This document shows, one piece after another, positions 1 to 12,600 of a DNA stretch of 64,000 nucleotides. Origin of the DNA: Populus alba (Eukaryota > Streptophyta > Magnoliopsida > Malpighiales > Salicaceae); assembly GCF_005239225.2 (NCBI RefSeq), contig NC_133294.1, positions 18,675,631-18,739,630 on the forward strand, read 5' to 3'. Every line of letters begins with the position of its first letter. The first letter of the stretch is position 1. The notes below the pieces were generated by a model that was not told the origin of the DNA, did no database searches, and was given only the letters and a program-made list of their open reading frames with translations. Both the position numbers and the translations under genes were made by a program.

Positions 1-848
1 TTATTTTTTTAGGTTTTTTCAAAATTAGGTTTTTGTTTTTATTTGAGTGGAATTATTATCATAAAAGTGGTAAATTTTTTATCAAAGAATAATTAATCAA
101 CAAAAAAGATACTAGAAAGTATAAAAATAATATAAACTAAACTGATAAATCAAGGATCACAAAATTTCATTTGAAATAATACCTTCTATAAATCCTGGAT
201 GGGATAAATACAATTATCTTTGTCTTACATTCCTAGCTATGCGTATTAATCGGTAATTGCGTAATCAAGAAATTTTAAAGGTAATGAGGAATGAAATTTG
301 GGATTTCCTAAGAAACTTATTATATTAAACCTAGAATATCTATAGGGCTCAACAACGCCATATCTTTGAACTAATTGTGCATCCCAACTTAAAAAGACTA
401 GCCATATGTCCTCCTAAATCAATTATACCTCAGACTAACCTTGCATCTCCCCAAACGCACGTTGTTTATCTCCTCGGTGGACTGGCCACCCATCCTTCAT
501 CAGGATGTTGTGCATAATATCTTGAACAGTTGTATAGAATACATATTAATGAATAAAATGCGTGTAGATTGCCTGGTTGTTTTTGTGTAACCAACATTAT
601 GTGTGCATGATTTTTAGTACTTCGTCTATCAAATCTGACAGTATTTTCTTCTCTTGTGATCACAGAATTCAGGCATTCAAAACTTTCAGAGGCCTGATAT
701 TTTAATATACTCGGACATGAATTTTCCCTTGAAAGGTTTCTGCTCTTATTGCTCTTACTACAAAATATCTAACAGGAAATAAAGATCCAACACTAATTAA
801 GCTTCAGTAACTGATTTTTTTCACTTTCTTTTATATCTTGTAGTTTGA
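1..848. other. AT-rich spacer, no gene seen
   Basis: No convincing coding region is seen. A pyrimidine-rich run followed by TAG at about 826-843 looks like a 3' splice site just ahead of the pseudogene start. This stretch may therefore hold the 5'UTR intron of the pseudogene downstream, but that is inference only. Confidence 0.4.
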
Positions 849-852
849 GCGA

Positions 853-3204
853 ATGCCTCCAAAAGGGAAGCAAAGGAGGACTGCACCCTTAAGGTGGCAT
901 CACCTGATAATGGTGGAAGGACAGTCATAGGCAGTGACAAGCTTACTCTAGTTGAACAAAGACAGTTTCTTTATGTCAGAATTGTGGGAGCCAATCATGG
1001 CTTGCCAGTGAACAACATGACTGTCACTTGTGTCCCTTTTGTCGAGCTAAAGAACGGAAACTACAAGGGAATAGCTAGATGCTTTGAACAGACCTCAAAC
1101 CCGGAATGGAATGAAGTCTATGCTTTCACAAGAGATCGCCTTCGGGGTGGGAGATTAGAGATCCTGGTAAGGGATAAAGAATCTACGATTAACGAGATTA
1201 TAGGCTGTCTTTCCTTTGATTTGGGCGATAATCCTACGCGGTTTCCACCAGATAGTCCATTGGCAGAACGGTGGTATAAATTGGAGGATCGCAATGGGGT
1301 AAAGGTTGCAGGAGAGTTGATGTTAGCTACTTGGATAGGGAATCAAGCTGACGACGCCTTTTCTGTTGCTTGGGATTCTGATGCAGCTGCAGTTAGCGGC
1401 AAAAGCGTGACAAACATTCGTTCTAATGTATACCTCTCCCCTGTGCTTTGGTATTTAAGAATTCAAGTGATTGCAGCTTAGGATTTGGCACCTGCAGACA
1501 AGAACAGGAAACCAGAAGCTAACATCAAGGCTGTTCTTGGGAACTTGGTTTTGAGGACTACAGTTTCAAAGGATAAGAATCCGAATCCTACTTGGAATGA
1601 GGAAGTGATGTTTGTTGCAGCAGAGCCATTTGATGATCATTTAATTTTAAGTGTGGAGGACAAGATGGGAGCTAATAAGGAGGTATGTTTAGGGAGGTCT
1701 GTGATTCCTTTGCACCGAGTGGAGAAGAGGTTGATGCCTCAAGCTATCGGTGCTCAGTGTATTAATCTCGAGAAGTATGTTGCGTAGGGCGAGGAGAAGA
1801 CAGAAGTGAAGTTTTCCAGTAGACTTCATATGAGGATCTTTTTCGATGGTTTATATCATGTTTTTGATGAGCCAACTTACTACAGCAGTGATTTGAGGGC
1901 AACATCTCCCAAGTTACGGCCAGAGAAAATTGGGGTCTCGGAGCTAGGTATCCTAAAAGCTGAAGGGTTGCTACGAACGAAGTCCAAGGAATGAGCAATA
2001 CTACTGGGATGTTTATGATCCATATACAGTTGTTACCATTGGAGTTTTTGATAATTGTCATTTACAGGCAGGGGACAAGAATGATGGGACGAGTGATCCA
2101 AGACTTGGCAAAGTAAGTATTCGGTTGTCTACTCTCGAAACTGGTAGGATTTATACACACTCCTACCCGCTTTTAGTCTTGCAACCTAATGGATTGAAGA
2201 AAATGGGAGAGCTTCATTTGGCTGTGAAATTTAGTTGCAAATAATTGGATCAACTTGTTTCATACTTGCTCACAACCTCTGCTTCCTATGATGGTTTAAG
2301 ACACCAAGCTACTTATATTCTCTCTTGGAGGCTTGGCCGTGCCGGCCCACCTCTAAGGAGGGAGGTTGTGGAGTACATGCTTGATACAGGTGAAAATAGA
2401 TGGAGCTTGAGAAGAGCAAATGCAAATTGTGAGAGAGTCATGACATGTTCGAGTGGAATCGTTGTTCTTTGGAGGGAGTTTGATCAAATACGCCATTGGA
2501 AGATCAATTCAGCAATCACAGTCCTGATTTACTCATTGTTCGTTGCCATGGTTATGTGCCCAAAACTAATATGGACTGCTTTCTTTCTAGCTCCTTTCGT
2601 GCTTGGATTTTGGTGCTTTCCAAAGAGGTCATGACATCCTCCACAAGGACGAATCCATGCAGAGGGCTGCCCGGGCTATAGCCCTGACAGATTTAAAAAA
2701 AAAAAAAAAAAAAAACACTTTTAGAGCAGAGGAGGGTTTAGGGATCAAGTCGTTATTGTGGAAAATTTGGGGCAAAAAATTATGGTAATTAAATTGTGAA
2801 TGGCTTCTCCTGCAACCATTCAAATCCAGCCAGTTTGTGTGTGAGTAAACAGGGGAGGGTTTTGTCGATTTTATTTGATTTCCACTCTGTTAATCCTAGA
2901 CTACCGGTCGATATTTCAAAACCTTTGTAATTCCTCTCTGTTAAACTTCTTGTTTTGACATCACTCATGTTATGTTAGTGTTTTTAAAATTTCTTGTTAT
3001 ATTGTCTCCTATTCTCCTTCTGATTGCTTGTTTTTGGCATTCTGTCTGCTTGCTTGTTTGTTGGCTCATAAAGTTCAGTTCAAGTACTTAGTTCTTGTTA
3101 CAGGGACTTATGCAACGAGGCCTCCAAGACTTCGTGTTGGCATTCCTTCCATTCCTCAAAATTTCCTCAGGAGATTGCCTGCTAAAACAGATAGCATGCT
3201 GTAA
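853..3204 (+). pseudogene. MCTP/FTIP-like C2-domain membrane protein, pseudogene
   Basis: The translation matches the plant multiple C2 domain and transmembrane region family, which includes FTIP and QUIRKY. These proteins tether ER to plasma membrane and plasmodesmata. Readable order: a first C2 domain with GNYKGI and NPEWNEVYAF; a linker with YLSPVLWYLR; a second C2 with NPTWNEEVMFVAAEPFDDHL; a third C2 remnant with YWDVYDPYTV and GVFDNCHLQAGDKNDG; and the C-terminal PRT_C membrane region. Lesions: a frameshift just after the likely ATG at 853 (the C2 frame continues from about 849 with no ATG); an in-frame TAG at 1479 where the family has Gln; a TAG at 1785; a deletion of roughly 30 codons with a frame change near 1988; a stop at 2242 plus a small deletion near 2290; and a stop at 2632. 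The sequence then diverges near 2655 into unrelated DNA with a poly(A) run. The last 34 codons (GTYATRPPRLRVGIPSIPQN...DSML) reappear at about 3100-3204. Family members have about 770-1000 aa. This copy cannot make such a protein. Confidence 0.88.
2655..3080. other. Non-homologous segment splitting the MCTP pseudogene
   Basis: This replaces about 75-100 codons of the expected C-terminal membrane region. It begins close to a run of about 20 A (2695-2715) and shows no coding resemblance to the family. It could be a retroposon with its A-tail, or the result of a deletion plus filler DNA. The sequence alone does not decide between them. Confidence 0.5.
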
Positions 3205-5889
3205 GGAAAACATTGTTATGATGTTCTGTGGGCCAATTTCTTTTTTCTTGTTCTAACATTTCATAACGTCGTTAACAAGCTCAGATGCTGCATTGTTGCA
3301 TGAAGCAGAGGGCACTAACCTCTGCTTCTTGACAATGGGGTGTTGATATGCTTCCTTTATCTATAGGCACTTCCACCTCACATTGTTCTCCCTCCGTATT
3401 TCTCTTGCTGACAAATATTCTTTCTGGTCTCTACGTTCAACACCAATAAAAATCACTGGGAAGCAGCAGCTTCAAAAACTGTTAAAGAAGATACCACAAA
3501 AAATCTCAGTTGTGCAACTGTGATGAAATTTTTGCCAGGAGCAACAGGTGAAGTGCTCACAGCGAAACGTTGTTTACTGATATGAATGTAACTTCTAATA
3601 CTTCCAATATATTTTTCTTAAAATAGAATCCTTCGTTGGATTATGCAAGTGTTGAAAATACATTATTTAGATATGGAACTTGAAGAATAACGTAACATTA
3701 TCCGCTCCAGCAACGCTAAGCAGTCCTGCAACATTACTGGATAAGCACTGTTTTAAGAAACCTATTCTGCTCCCGCACATGTAGATTCATCATCAAAACC
3801 AGAGTCTAAAACACGACCATTTCATGTATGAGATTATTAATAATAACTTAGAGAACATCAGGAAGCAAAAAAGGCATATGTAGTATTTTCTTTCAGATTT
3901 CTTTTCTAGAAAACAATTATATATATTATAGACAACAATCTAGAAAAAAAAAAAAAAAAATCTTTTTCAATACCTTGTAAAAATCTTCAATTTTTCCAAA
4001 ATTTTAGCTACAAACTCTGTATTAGCTCATCCGTGTCCAGTCAAGTTTGAGGGGTATATAAATCCCCAACACACATTTTATGAAAACACATAATCCTATA
4101 GGAACATTTTTCTTATCATATGCAATCTAGCATTCCAACAATCCAAGAGAACTTAAACTAGATAAACACTAGAAACCAAGAAACAGGGTGATTCTTTGAC
4201 CATTGTAAATGACACCAATTGAGCAACTTCTCATTATTTTTTATGATATCTCAAAATCCAAGATACGTAACTAAAAACTTATTTAGTGTTTGGGATGGTA
4301 GTTAATTAATATAAAATATACTTGGTTAATATAGTGTGTTTATTTTGGTGGACACAAGACGTGATAGAAAACATTTTCTCCAAAGTGATCCAAACATCAT
4401 GAGAGGTTTTGAGACCAACAAATTGTTGAAGAAGAGATTCGAACAAGGGTGTTTAAAATCAGCTAATCTTTTTTCAAACAAAAAATCATATGTAGGATTT
4501 GGTGAAGGGGCATTGGTCGGGGGAGTTTAAAGATTTTGGTGGAGCGAGAGAGATGCCATTGACGAAGCCATAAAGTTTTTGGTAATGAAGGTCGGGAAAA
4601 AAAGTGAAGTTTTCCATTAGTTTGAGAACAGTATAGTGGGTGAGTGGATTTGGGGCAGGGGAAAATTGAGACATCGTGGAGGAGGTAGCAGAGAAGGAGG
4701 TTGACATGGTTGAAAAAGATATCAATGGGCTTTGATATCATGTAGAGTTTTTGGATTTTGCTGCACATAAGTTTATAATTTATAATAGGTCTATACATAT
4801 TTCTGTTACTAATATAAATGCTATCTAAGTTTAACCTTATCTTTAAAATTTGAAATTTGAGTTGAAGAGGATTGGCTTGTATTGTTGGAATTGAGACTAG
4901 GATATGCTTTTGACTTGATCTGATTCCAAAATAGCATAAGATGTAAGAATTGAAACAAATATAGAAAGCAAGGACAAGTCTTGTGGTGAGCATGGTTTTA
5001 AAACCCGGCCTAGCCCGGCGGGTTGAACTGAGACCCCAGGCCCGAGACTTGGAACCGAGCCGAGTTAAAGAAAAAAACAGGAAAGAAAAAACCTGATGTA
5101 CCCGGCTAACCCAACAGAGTTGACATAAAAAAAAATAGGTGGAGTATGTACAATACATTTTTATTTTAAAAAAGTAAGGTATAACATTCTATTTATATGA
5201 AAAATTTAATAACTCCATAAATGACAAAATATTATTTTGCCCCCTGAAAAATATCACAAAATTTTATTTCAAGATAATTTTAGAAATTTATTCAATAAAA
5301 TCCTCAATCTCTAAAACTTATTCATAATTAAGTCACACTTGATTATGGTTAATTTATGACCAGTAGTTCTTAATGTATATGACATTTTAGGTTCCTAATA
5401 AATTTGTTCAAATATAAATCATAATCCTAAATTAACTAGAATTAAATAAATTAAATAATTTAATTTATAATCAATTCAACAATTGATTAATCTATATTTG
5501 AAGATTAAGTACAGCGTCTAGCAATGTATCATAATCCCTCAAATATTAATAAAATCATATGTTGTCTGGCTTAACCTTTTTAGTAAGGAGTTTTTTTGTA
5601 TAGTTATTATCTCTTCATCAAGAATGTTATGAATTAGATATTATAGCATGAAATGTGTTTATTTATCAAATTATGTTTGTTCTTAATACCATAATTATTA
5701 ATTCTTTAAATAAGATTTAAAACTCTTTTTAAATTTCATTTAACCTTGCGTAAGGATTTCACAATCAATACCATTTCAGAATATGTGAAACATTTTTTCT
5801 AATTTATTTATGGTGGTAAATCCTTTTTTTATCACTCAAATATTTTATATAGTTTATGATATACCAAATAGTTACTCATTTGTTACCAT
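3205..5889. other. Repeat-rich spacer without a gene
   Basis: AT-rich DNA. It contains a perfect 10-bp hairpin at 3302-3328, a poly(A) run near 3944-3960, and a GC-rich island at about 4990-5110 with repeated CCCGGC/GGGTTGA words. That island stands out from the surrounding base composition and resembles the edge of a dispersed element. The ORFs at 4336-5158 have no recognisable protein content. Confidence 0.4.
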
Positions 5890-6170
5890 TGATTAGAACA
5901 ACGAGTAATAAGGATTAAAACAGGATGGCCACCATTATTGTTTTTCATGAGCGTACAAAGCATATTAAAATTTATTATGATTCTATTCGAAAAGTCGTGG
6001 ATACTAAAATTATTTCTCTTCTATAATATCTCTGCTGACCTTTGAATAACTGATGTGTTTACCAAATCTTGGATTCACCAACGCCATCAATTTTTAGTTG
6101 GAAAAGTGATGTTTCTTAATCATTCAACATCAATTTAAGGAGAGATATTGTTAGTGTGGACCATCTTATT
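5890..6170 (+). mobile_element. Ty1/copia RNase H remnant and 3' LTR boundary
   Basis: Frame-shifted translation gives the block HERTKHIKIYYDSIRK at about 5948-5995. This corresponds to the 'HxxTKHIxIDxHxIRE' block of copia RNase H. It is followed by ITDVFTKSW and QFLVGKV, which is the usual C-terminal 'ADxFTKxLxxxxF' block. Stops interrupt the frame. Just downstream, TGTTAGTGTGG at about 6150 has the TG start expected of an LTR. The upstream pol domains are not found, so this is a truncated, decayed element in + orientation. Confidence 0.72.
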
Positions 6171-6174
6171 AAAA

Positions 6175-8581
6175 TTAATAATTTCCATATAAATATTAGC
6201 TATTTGCATCAAGAAAATAATTTCAATATTTATGTTCTATCACCAAACTCACCAAACCCCCCCCCAAAAAAAAAAAAAAAAAAAAAAAGCTAAGTTCGCT
6301 AGTAAAATACTTGGATGAGAAGAGGAAGCCATTATATTAAATGATGCATCAATATTTAATTTTTATTATTAGTGAATTGAAATGAAATAAAGTTTAGAAG
6401 AAGAATTAAAATAAAAACTAAATGGAGGTCAGGTACTTCCAAAAACCTATTGCAGTGAAAGTAATTTTATACCATTAATTTGATTCAAATCGGATCATAA
6501 ATTATTTATATATATAATTAACAAGTGTCCGCAACGTGTCTTTCTCTCTCTTTTTCTTCACAGTAACTTTATCCTTGACTTCTCCAAAACAACCATCATT
6601 CCAACTTTTCTGCCCTTTGTTTTTTCAATTGAAATTGTATTTTAATATATTTTAAAAATAAAATCAACTTGAAAAATATTAAATTAATATGTTAAGTATT
6701 TTTAGATAGTTTTAATATATTAATATTAAAATAATAAAAAGTAAAAAAATTAGATGCTTCTTTTAACATTATAATAACTAATTCATTGATAAAAATAAGG
6801 TAATCCTTTATTCTGAAATTTTTTTATTAATTCATTTGAAGATTCTAGAATATATTTCTAAATATTTCCACATGTAAATATTTTTTATATTTATCACTAA
6901 TTTATTAATTTTTAGACTACAAGTTTACATTATACTCTTTATATTTGTTGAAACTTTCTAGATTCATATACATTTTTAATATCAAATTTAAACAGATAAC
7001 ATTTGAATTTCATTAAATTATATACTAGAACATTGGTTTTCTTTTATTAATTTCATGGATTTTATCTGGGAATTTACATAATAAATATTTTATTGTTGTC
7101 AATGATGAATCTTGTATTTTTAAGGCTTTATTGTTCATCATTTGTGCAATTAAAATGTATGTAATATAGCTTCTAAGATTCCAACAACAACAGCTTGGCT
7201 TAAATACACTTCTAGATCAAGGTATTTGACACCAAAAAATATGAAACTTAAATATCTCTCAACGATATGAATCTAAACTCTAAATTTGGAAGGAAAACTA
7301 AAACATAAAATGTGAATAAAACACTAAAATATGAGGTGAATAAGAGTATGTAAAAATCTAAAAAAATCTTAGTTTAAACTCTTCATTCATCCCTCTTTTT
7401 ATAGTGAAGTCTTGAAAACTAAAAGGTTAAAGTATTAATTTTTATCATTATCAATCATTGATTAGCTACTATAAATCAAGAAATTAAATCTAGAAAAAAC
7501 AAGAGTTTTTTAAATAAAAAAATCAAAAAAAATTTAAGATTAATTTTTTATTCACTCATAATTTATTTATTTAAAATAAATTTCCAACAGAAAGTAAACC
7601 TCATTCTACTCTCTTATGTTAAACTTTGAGAATAGCATCTAAAAAGATTTTTTTTTTTTTTTTTTATGATGTATCAGACCTGCACAAGGTTGTATTTATA
7701 AGATAAATTCAAAAAAGAACTCGGTTTTAGTAGATATGTAAGTTGATTTAAATATACTAGTACTCCTTATCATCGAGTCCAAATAAAAATAAAAAAAATA
7801 TTTAACCAAGTAATTATAAGTTAAAATTCTATTAACATGGTGAGTATATATAAACTATTACTGAGAGCTCAACAACCAATTTAAAAATTTGGATTGAGAT
7901 GCTTTTAATGTTTAATTAATTGATAAAAGTGGTTCTTGATAATAATCTAAAAAAAATCAATTTCTCGAAACTTTAATTTTATTTTGATATGGACTGAATA
8001 AATTAAAAATTACGCAAAATTATTGTATTCTCTTGTCCCTATCTACAAATCTAAATCTACAAAGTTTGCAGAAAATATCAAAGCCAAATAGTCCTAGGAT
8101 TTTTCAATTTGTCAACGGAATATTTGGTCGGGAATTAGATATTGAATTTGTGGTAATAAAATTAAGAAATCTAGAAAGCTATGAGAGGGAAACAAATCGG
8201 ATACCCGTAAAAAAATAAAAAGATTCAAGTCTTAACTTGAAGAATCAAGTCCTGTTAAAGAAATAAACCACTAGAACCAGTGTCCAAATCATATCTGATT
8301 CTCCTCATCTTTGTAGAAAGCCTCAACTTCTTGCACCAAGCTTGCCAAATTAATCCTAGATTCAAGCAAAAAGTTGAAATTAAAACAGTTTGTTCTTCAA
8401 TAATCAATAAAAAATAAAAATAAACAATTTAAGATACGAAAAATTGGGTGAAAAACAGGAGAAAGAAAACATAAAAATACAAAAACATCGGCGTGGGTTG
8501 GCCTAGGTGAATGATGGTGATAGAATTTGGAGGAAGTGACGTGTGTTCGTTGGTGTTTCTCTCATCCATAACCTCTTATAA

Positions 8582-8618
<37 letters not shown>

Positions 8619-9290
8619 GGTTGAATTGTAGATTTAACATTACTTTATTTTGTGTAAAATATTTTATACGAAAAACATTTAGTGATGTTTGATAAATAAA
8701 AAAAAAAAATATTATAATAATAATAAAGTAGCGTTAAGATGAAACATCGATGGTAATAATGAAAAATAAAATAATAAAAATAATGATGATAATGATGATG
8801 AAGACGTGACAACGAAAAGATAATCGCGGGATAATTAAATTATCAATCAAATCTTATTAAAATTTAAACTTTAATGTTTCTTGACCTCCTGGTACTTCAT
8901 GCGTAGCAAATATCCTTCAATTTTTCTAACCGGCCCCCATCTAAAAGCCGACCTGCAAGTTGCTTTCAAATTTCAAACATCGATCAATCCACGATTCCCA
9001 TCGCATTGAATTATTTGCGGGCCTATGCATTTAGTGCTTCAAACCACCTGCGAAGTTTGCATCTTTGATCTATTTGGCATCAATGTTTCAAGCTCCAACA
9101 GAGCACAAAAGACCTGCCCTAAGACAGCAGATGGGGACCAATTTATTACATTGCTCGATAATGCACATCGTGGTCCTTCCTATGATGGCTAGAAATCATA
9201 GCCAAGCACAAGAGCATGGTGCCCACTTTGCTCAAATCATGGTGGCTACAGCAAAATGTGAGGTGGAAAAACAAGGGGGGGAGGGAAAAG
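6175..9290. other. AT-rich spacer with simple repeats
   Basis: No gene is supported. It may include decayed LTR sequence from the copia remnant upstream. Homopolymer runs occur near 6260-6288 and 7645-7665, with a (GA)n tract at 8584-8613. Short ORFs at 8033-8218 and 9065-9304 lack any recognisable motif or splice context. Confidence 0.4.
8584..8613. repeat. (GA)n microsatellite
   Basis: About 15 uninterrupted GA units, visible directly. Confidence 0.95.
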
Positions 9291-9524
9291 AGGAGAAGAA
9301 TTAGATGCCACAGGATATAATTAATAGTATGGGAGTCGTACCATGAGCATCTACTCGTGATAGACAACTTTGAAAAATCGATGGATCTTCTGGATTTTTT
9401 TCACCTTTGAATAATACCCTAACAATGCGAAAATTCACTTTGTTTGATGGGAGTAACTTTGGCAGTACTGTTGTTGGATGCTTTTATTTGACATGAAAAA
9501 GTATTGAATTTATGTTTTTTTAGT

Positions 9525-9670
9525 TTTTTTTTTTATATAATTTTGATGTGGTAGTATATATAAAAAAAAACTTGTTTTGAAGCTTTTTAATCAAATACAG
9601 TATTATTTCAGAATTTAAGCTTTTTTTTTTTATAATTTTGATGTGGTAGTATATATAAAAAAAACTTATC
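9525..9670. repeat. Short direct repeat, period about 97 bp
   Basis: A segment reading TTTTGATGTGGTAGTATATA, flanked by T and A runs, appears at about 9542 and again at about 9638. This is a small local duplication inside the larger repeated region. Confidence 0.8.
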
Positions 9671-10959
9671 AATACATTTATAGTTTTGATAACGTGTGTA
9701 CAATAGACAAGGAATTAATAATTTTTTTCATAAAAGTTGAGTTAACCTCTGAATTTTCTCACATGAAATTAAGTTCTTATCCTAGCAAACAAAAAAAATA
9801 GACAACTTTTTTTTTTAGTATATAATAATTAACAACATGATTAAAAGGAAAAAAAAAAAAAAAACTGAAAAGAGCCTTGAAATGTCTTTAACATGCCTAT
9901 CTCTAAAAAAAAGCCCTCCGATTCAATCCCCTTTCCTTCTCTTTTTTCTTTTAGGATTAGAAAAGTTCTAAATTTTTGTTTAGTTGTTTAATAAAAGTCC
10001 AATTGAAATAGGATTTGGGTTCGAAATAAGATCTGGGTTTGATGATCATTTTATGTGTACATCTAGATTACTATTTAATAAGTGTTTATTTTGTATATTT
10101 GTCCCTCTTGTCGGGTCTTTTATTCCAACTTATTAGGGTTTTAGTCCCTTTGAATAAACATTTTTTTTTATTGTTATAATTGATAATTAGAAAATTATGA
10201 TACTAGTTTGTGGATATTAATCTTTCATTCATATAAACATGATAGTGTAATATGTTTTCCCGTTCACATATCACCATTTAAATTCATGTATAAACATATG
10301 ATACAATAAATCCTTGTAAGGATAACCCAAGTTTATGAGTTTTAAAAAATTTAGCTTATCATATAAACTGATGAAAGTATAAACTACTACTTTACATATG
10401 AGATTTCATTATTGATGTTTCCAACAAAATTGTTATTAAATACTTTTCAAATAATAAGATTTAATTTTTATCCTTTTTTTTACTATTATAATATGAAAAC
10501 AATGAGATATATAGATATTTTTCAATTTCTTTTCACTTGTAAACATAATTTTTAAAATTTATCCAAAATTTATCAGGAATAAATTTTGAGTTACATATTC
10601 AGGTAAGTTAATTTGATTTAATTTAAGTTAATTTAATTTTTTTATATAAAAAAACTATATTAAAAAAATTGAAAAAAATCAACAAATTTTAACTAAATTT
10701 TTTTCCAAACCAATCAAATCACAAATCATGAATCTAAATTTTTAACCAATGAATTATGTTACTACTTTCTCTTAAAAAAAAAAAAAAAAAAAAACTTGGC
10801 CAGGCCTTTTAGCATCAGATGCCAAAGGATATAATAGCGTGCGAGTCGTACAGTAAGCATCTAATCGTGATTGACAACTTTGAAAAATCGATGGATAATC
10901 TGGATTTCTTTCACCTTTGAATAATACCCTTACAATGCAAAAATTCACATTGTTCAGAC

Positions 10960-12600
10960 AAAGACGTTTTTTGTTCTTCAATTAACTATTTGATTTTTTT
11001 TTCTTCAATGATAATAAATTATGATATCAATGATCACAATTACTATACTATTTGATATTATTTTTTTGTTTTTAATGGAAGACAAATTATTAAATTCAAA
11101 TTAAATTGATAGTGAATTAATAAAAACATGTACGGTCATATATATTTCCTTCTCAACATGATAATGGAAATCCAATAATCAAACTCTATATATCTATGAA
11201 AAGTTATTCTCCAATGACTTATTCTATCTTCCCGACTTTTTATTATTTTTTTTAATTAATGGTTTAATCAAATATATACAATATTATTTCCAGATTTCAG
11301 GATGTCTACATTTTCCAGTACATTATTAACAAAATATTAAAACATGCATGTGGGGGAAGGTCCCCCCCACCACTATTTGACCCAGAGTTGTCGCCTAACT
11401 TTTTTTTTTTTAATTTTACCTTTATAGAACCTAATAATGAATAATTTAAGTTGATTTGTTAGAAAATTGTAAAATTAAAACATAGAGTATTAGAGTGAAC
11501 GAAATGACAAAAATGATTAGCTTTTTTGAACTTTTGGAAAAATATTAATTGTAGTCCTCAGACTTTCTGACTTATGAATATTAGGTCCCTCTAATTTTTT
11601 AAAATTTTTAAAAAATCAATTTTAATTCAAAACTTCATTTTATTTTTATTTTTTATTTTTCAATCCCTGTTTTAAGATAGGAAAGAAAAATTCATTGGAT
11701 TTTGATTTTAAAAAGAGCAAATCCTTGTTTATACTATTCTAACTATTAAAATGATCAATCTTGATGTCAAATGATTCTACTTAGTGAAAAGAGTTTCACT
11801 TGAGTATTTTTCACATTTAAATAGTCTAAAAACATATATAAGCTCGGGAATATTTTTTATTTTGGGTTTATTTTGAATTTTTGTGTGATTTTTGAGATTT
11901 TGTAGTGCATGTATGAGTTTATCATGGTATTTATGGTGTTTTCAAGATATTTTGAGTAAAAAAATATAAAAGACCTGATTTTCTAGCAACCCTTGATCAC
12001 TGAAACTGAACCAATAGACAATCCACCCTTTATTATTGACAAAATAAAAAAACTAGCACATCAGCTAGGCCATTTTATGGGTGAGACACGTGGGTAGGCC
12101 CACATACCTAGCTTGTTTCATTATCATCATTATTTAATGTGTTGTTAACCTTTTAAAATAAAATATATATATATATAAATACACCATTTCATCGCTTAAT
12201 TTTTGAAAAGATTTTTTTTATTTGACTTGATTTTTTTTATGAAAACATAAAAAAAAAATAGGGTTATTTTTTATTTTAGTCCCACAAGCAACCCTTTTTT
12301 TTTTGTAAAAGAGAAAATTGTTGTTTGATAAAAGAAAAAAATGGCATGCACCTGGTTCACATATAATTAAATGAAACATAATTTTAAAAACAAAAATAGA
12401 TTAAGTTTCATGAGGAGCATAACCTAAATTATAGGTTTAGCATGTTAATTTTTATTAACTTTATTAATTTTTTATTTTTTAAATTAAATATTTTTATTTC
12501 TAATTTTATTCTTTAACTTCTTTTTTTTATTTACAATTAAAAAATGCTTCAAAAGAGCCCACCTATTTTTTTGTAAAACCAAAACAAAATACTAAACTCG
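10960..12600. other. Insert-like segment with no gene
   Basis: This lies between duplicate blocks A2 and B2 and has no counterpart between A1 and B1. It is AT-rich and contains phrases such as 'TAGTCCTCAGACTTT' and 'AGGTCCCTCTAA', common in dispersed plant repeats. No ORF, LTR ends or inverted termini could be assigned. Confidence 0.45.

Noticed and set aside
853..3204. Clear processed (retrocopied) origin for the MCTP relic
   Set aside because: FTIP-type genes are commonly intronless in the coding region, the A run is internal to the homology, and a tail remnant follows it. Retroposition is therefore not demonstrated.
4463..5158. 231-aa minus-strand ORF as a gene
   Set aside because: The translation is Phe/Ser/Leu-rich with no motif. 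It crosses a GC-rich repeat island and lacks codon bias.
9065..9304. 79-aa ORF as a gene
   Set aside because: No motif, and it ends in an A/G-rich tract within a duplicated, repeat-rich region.
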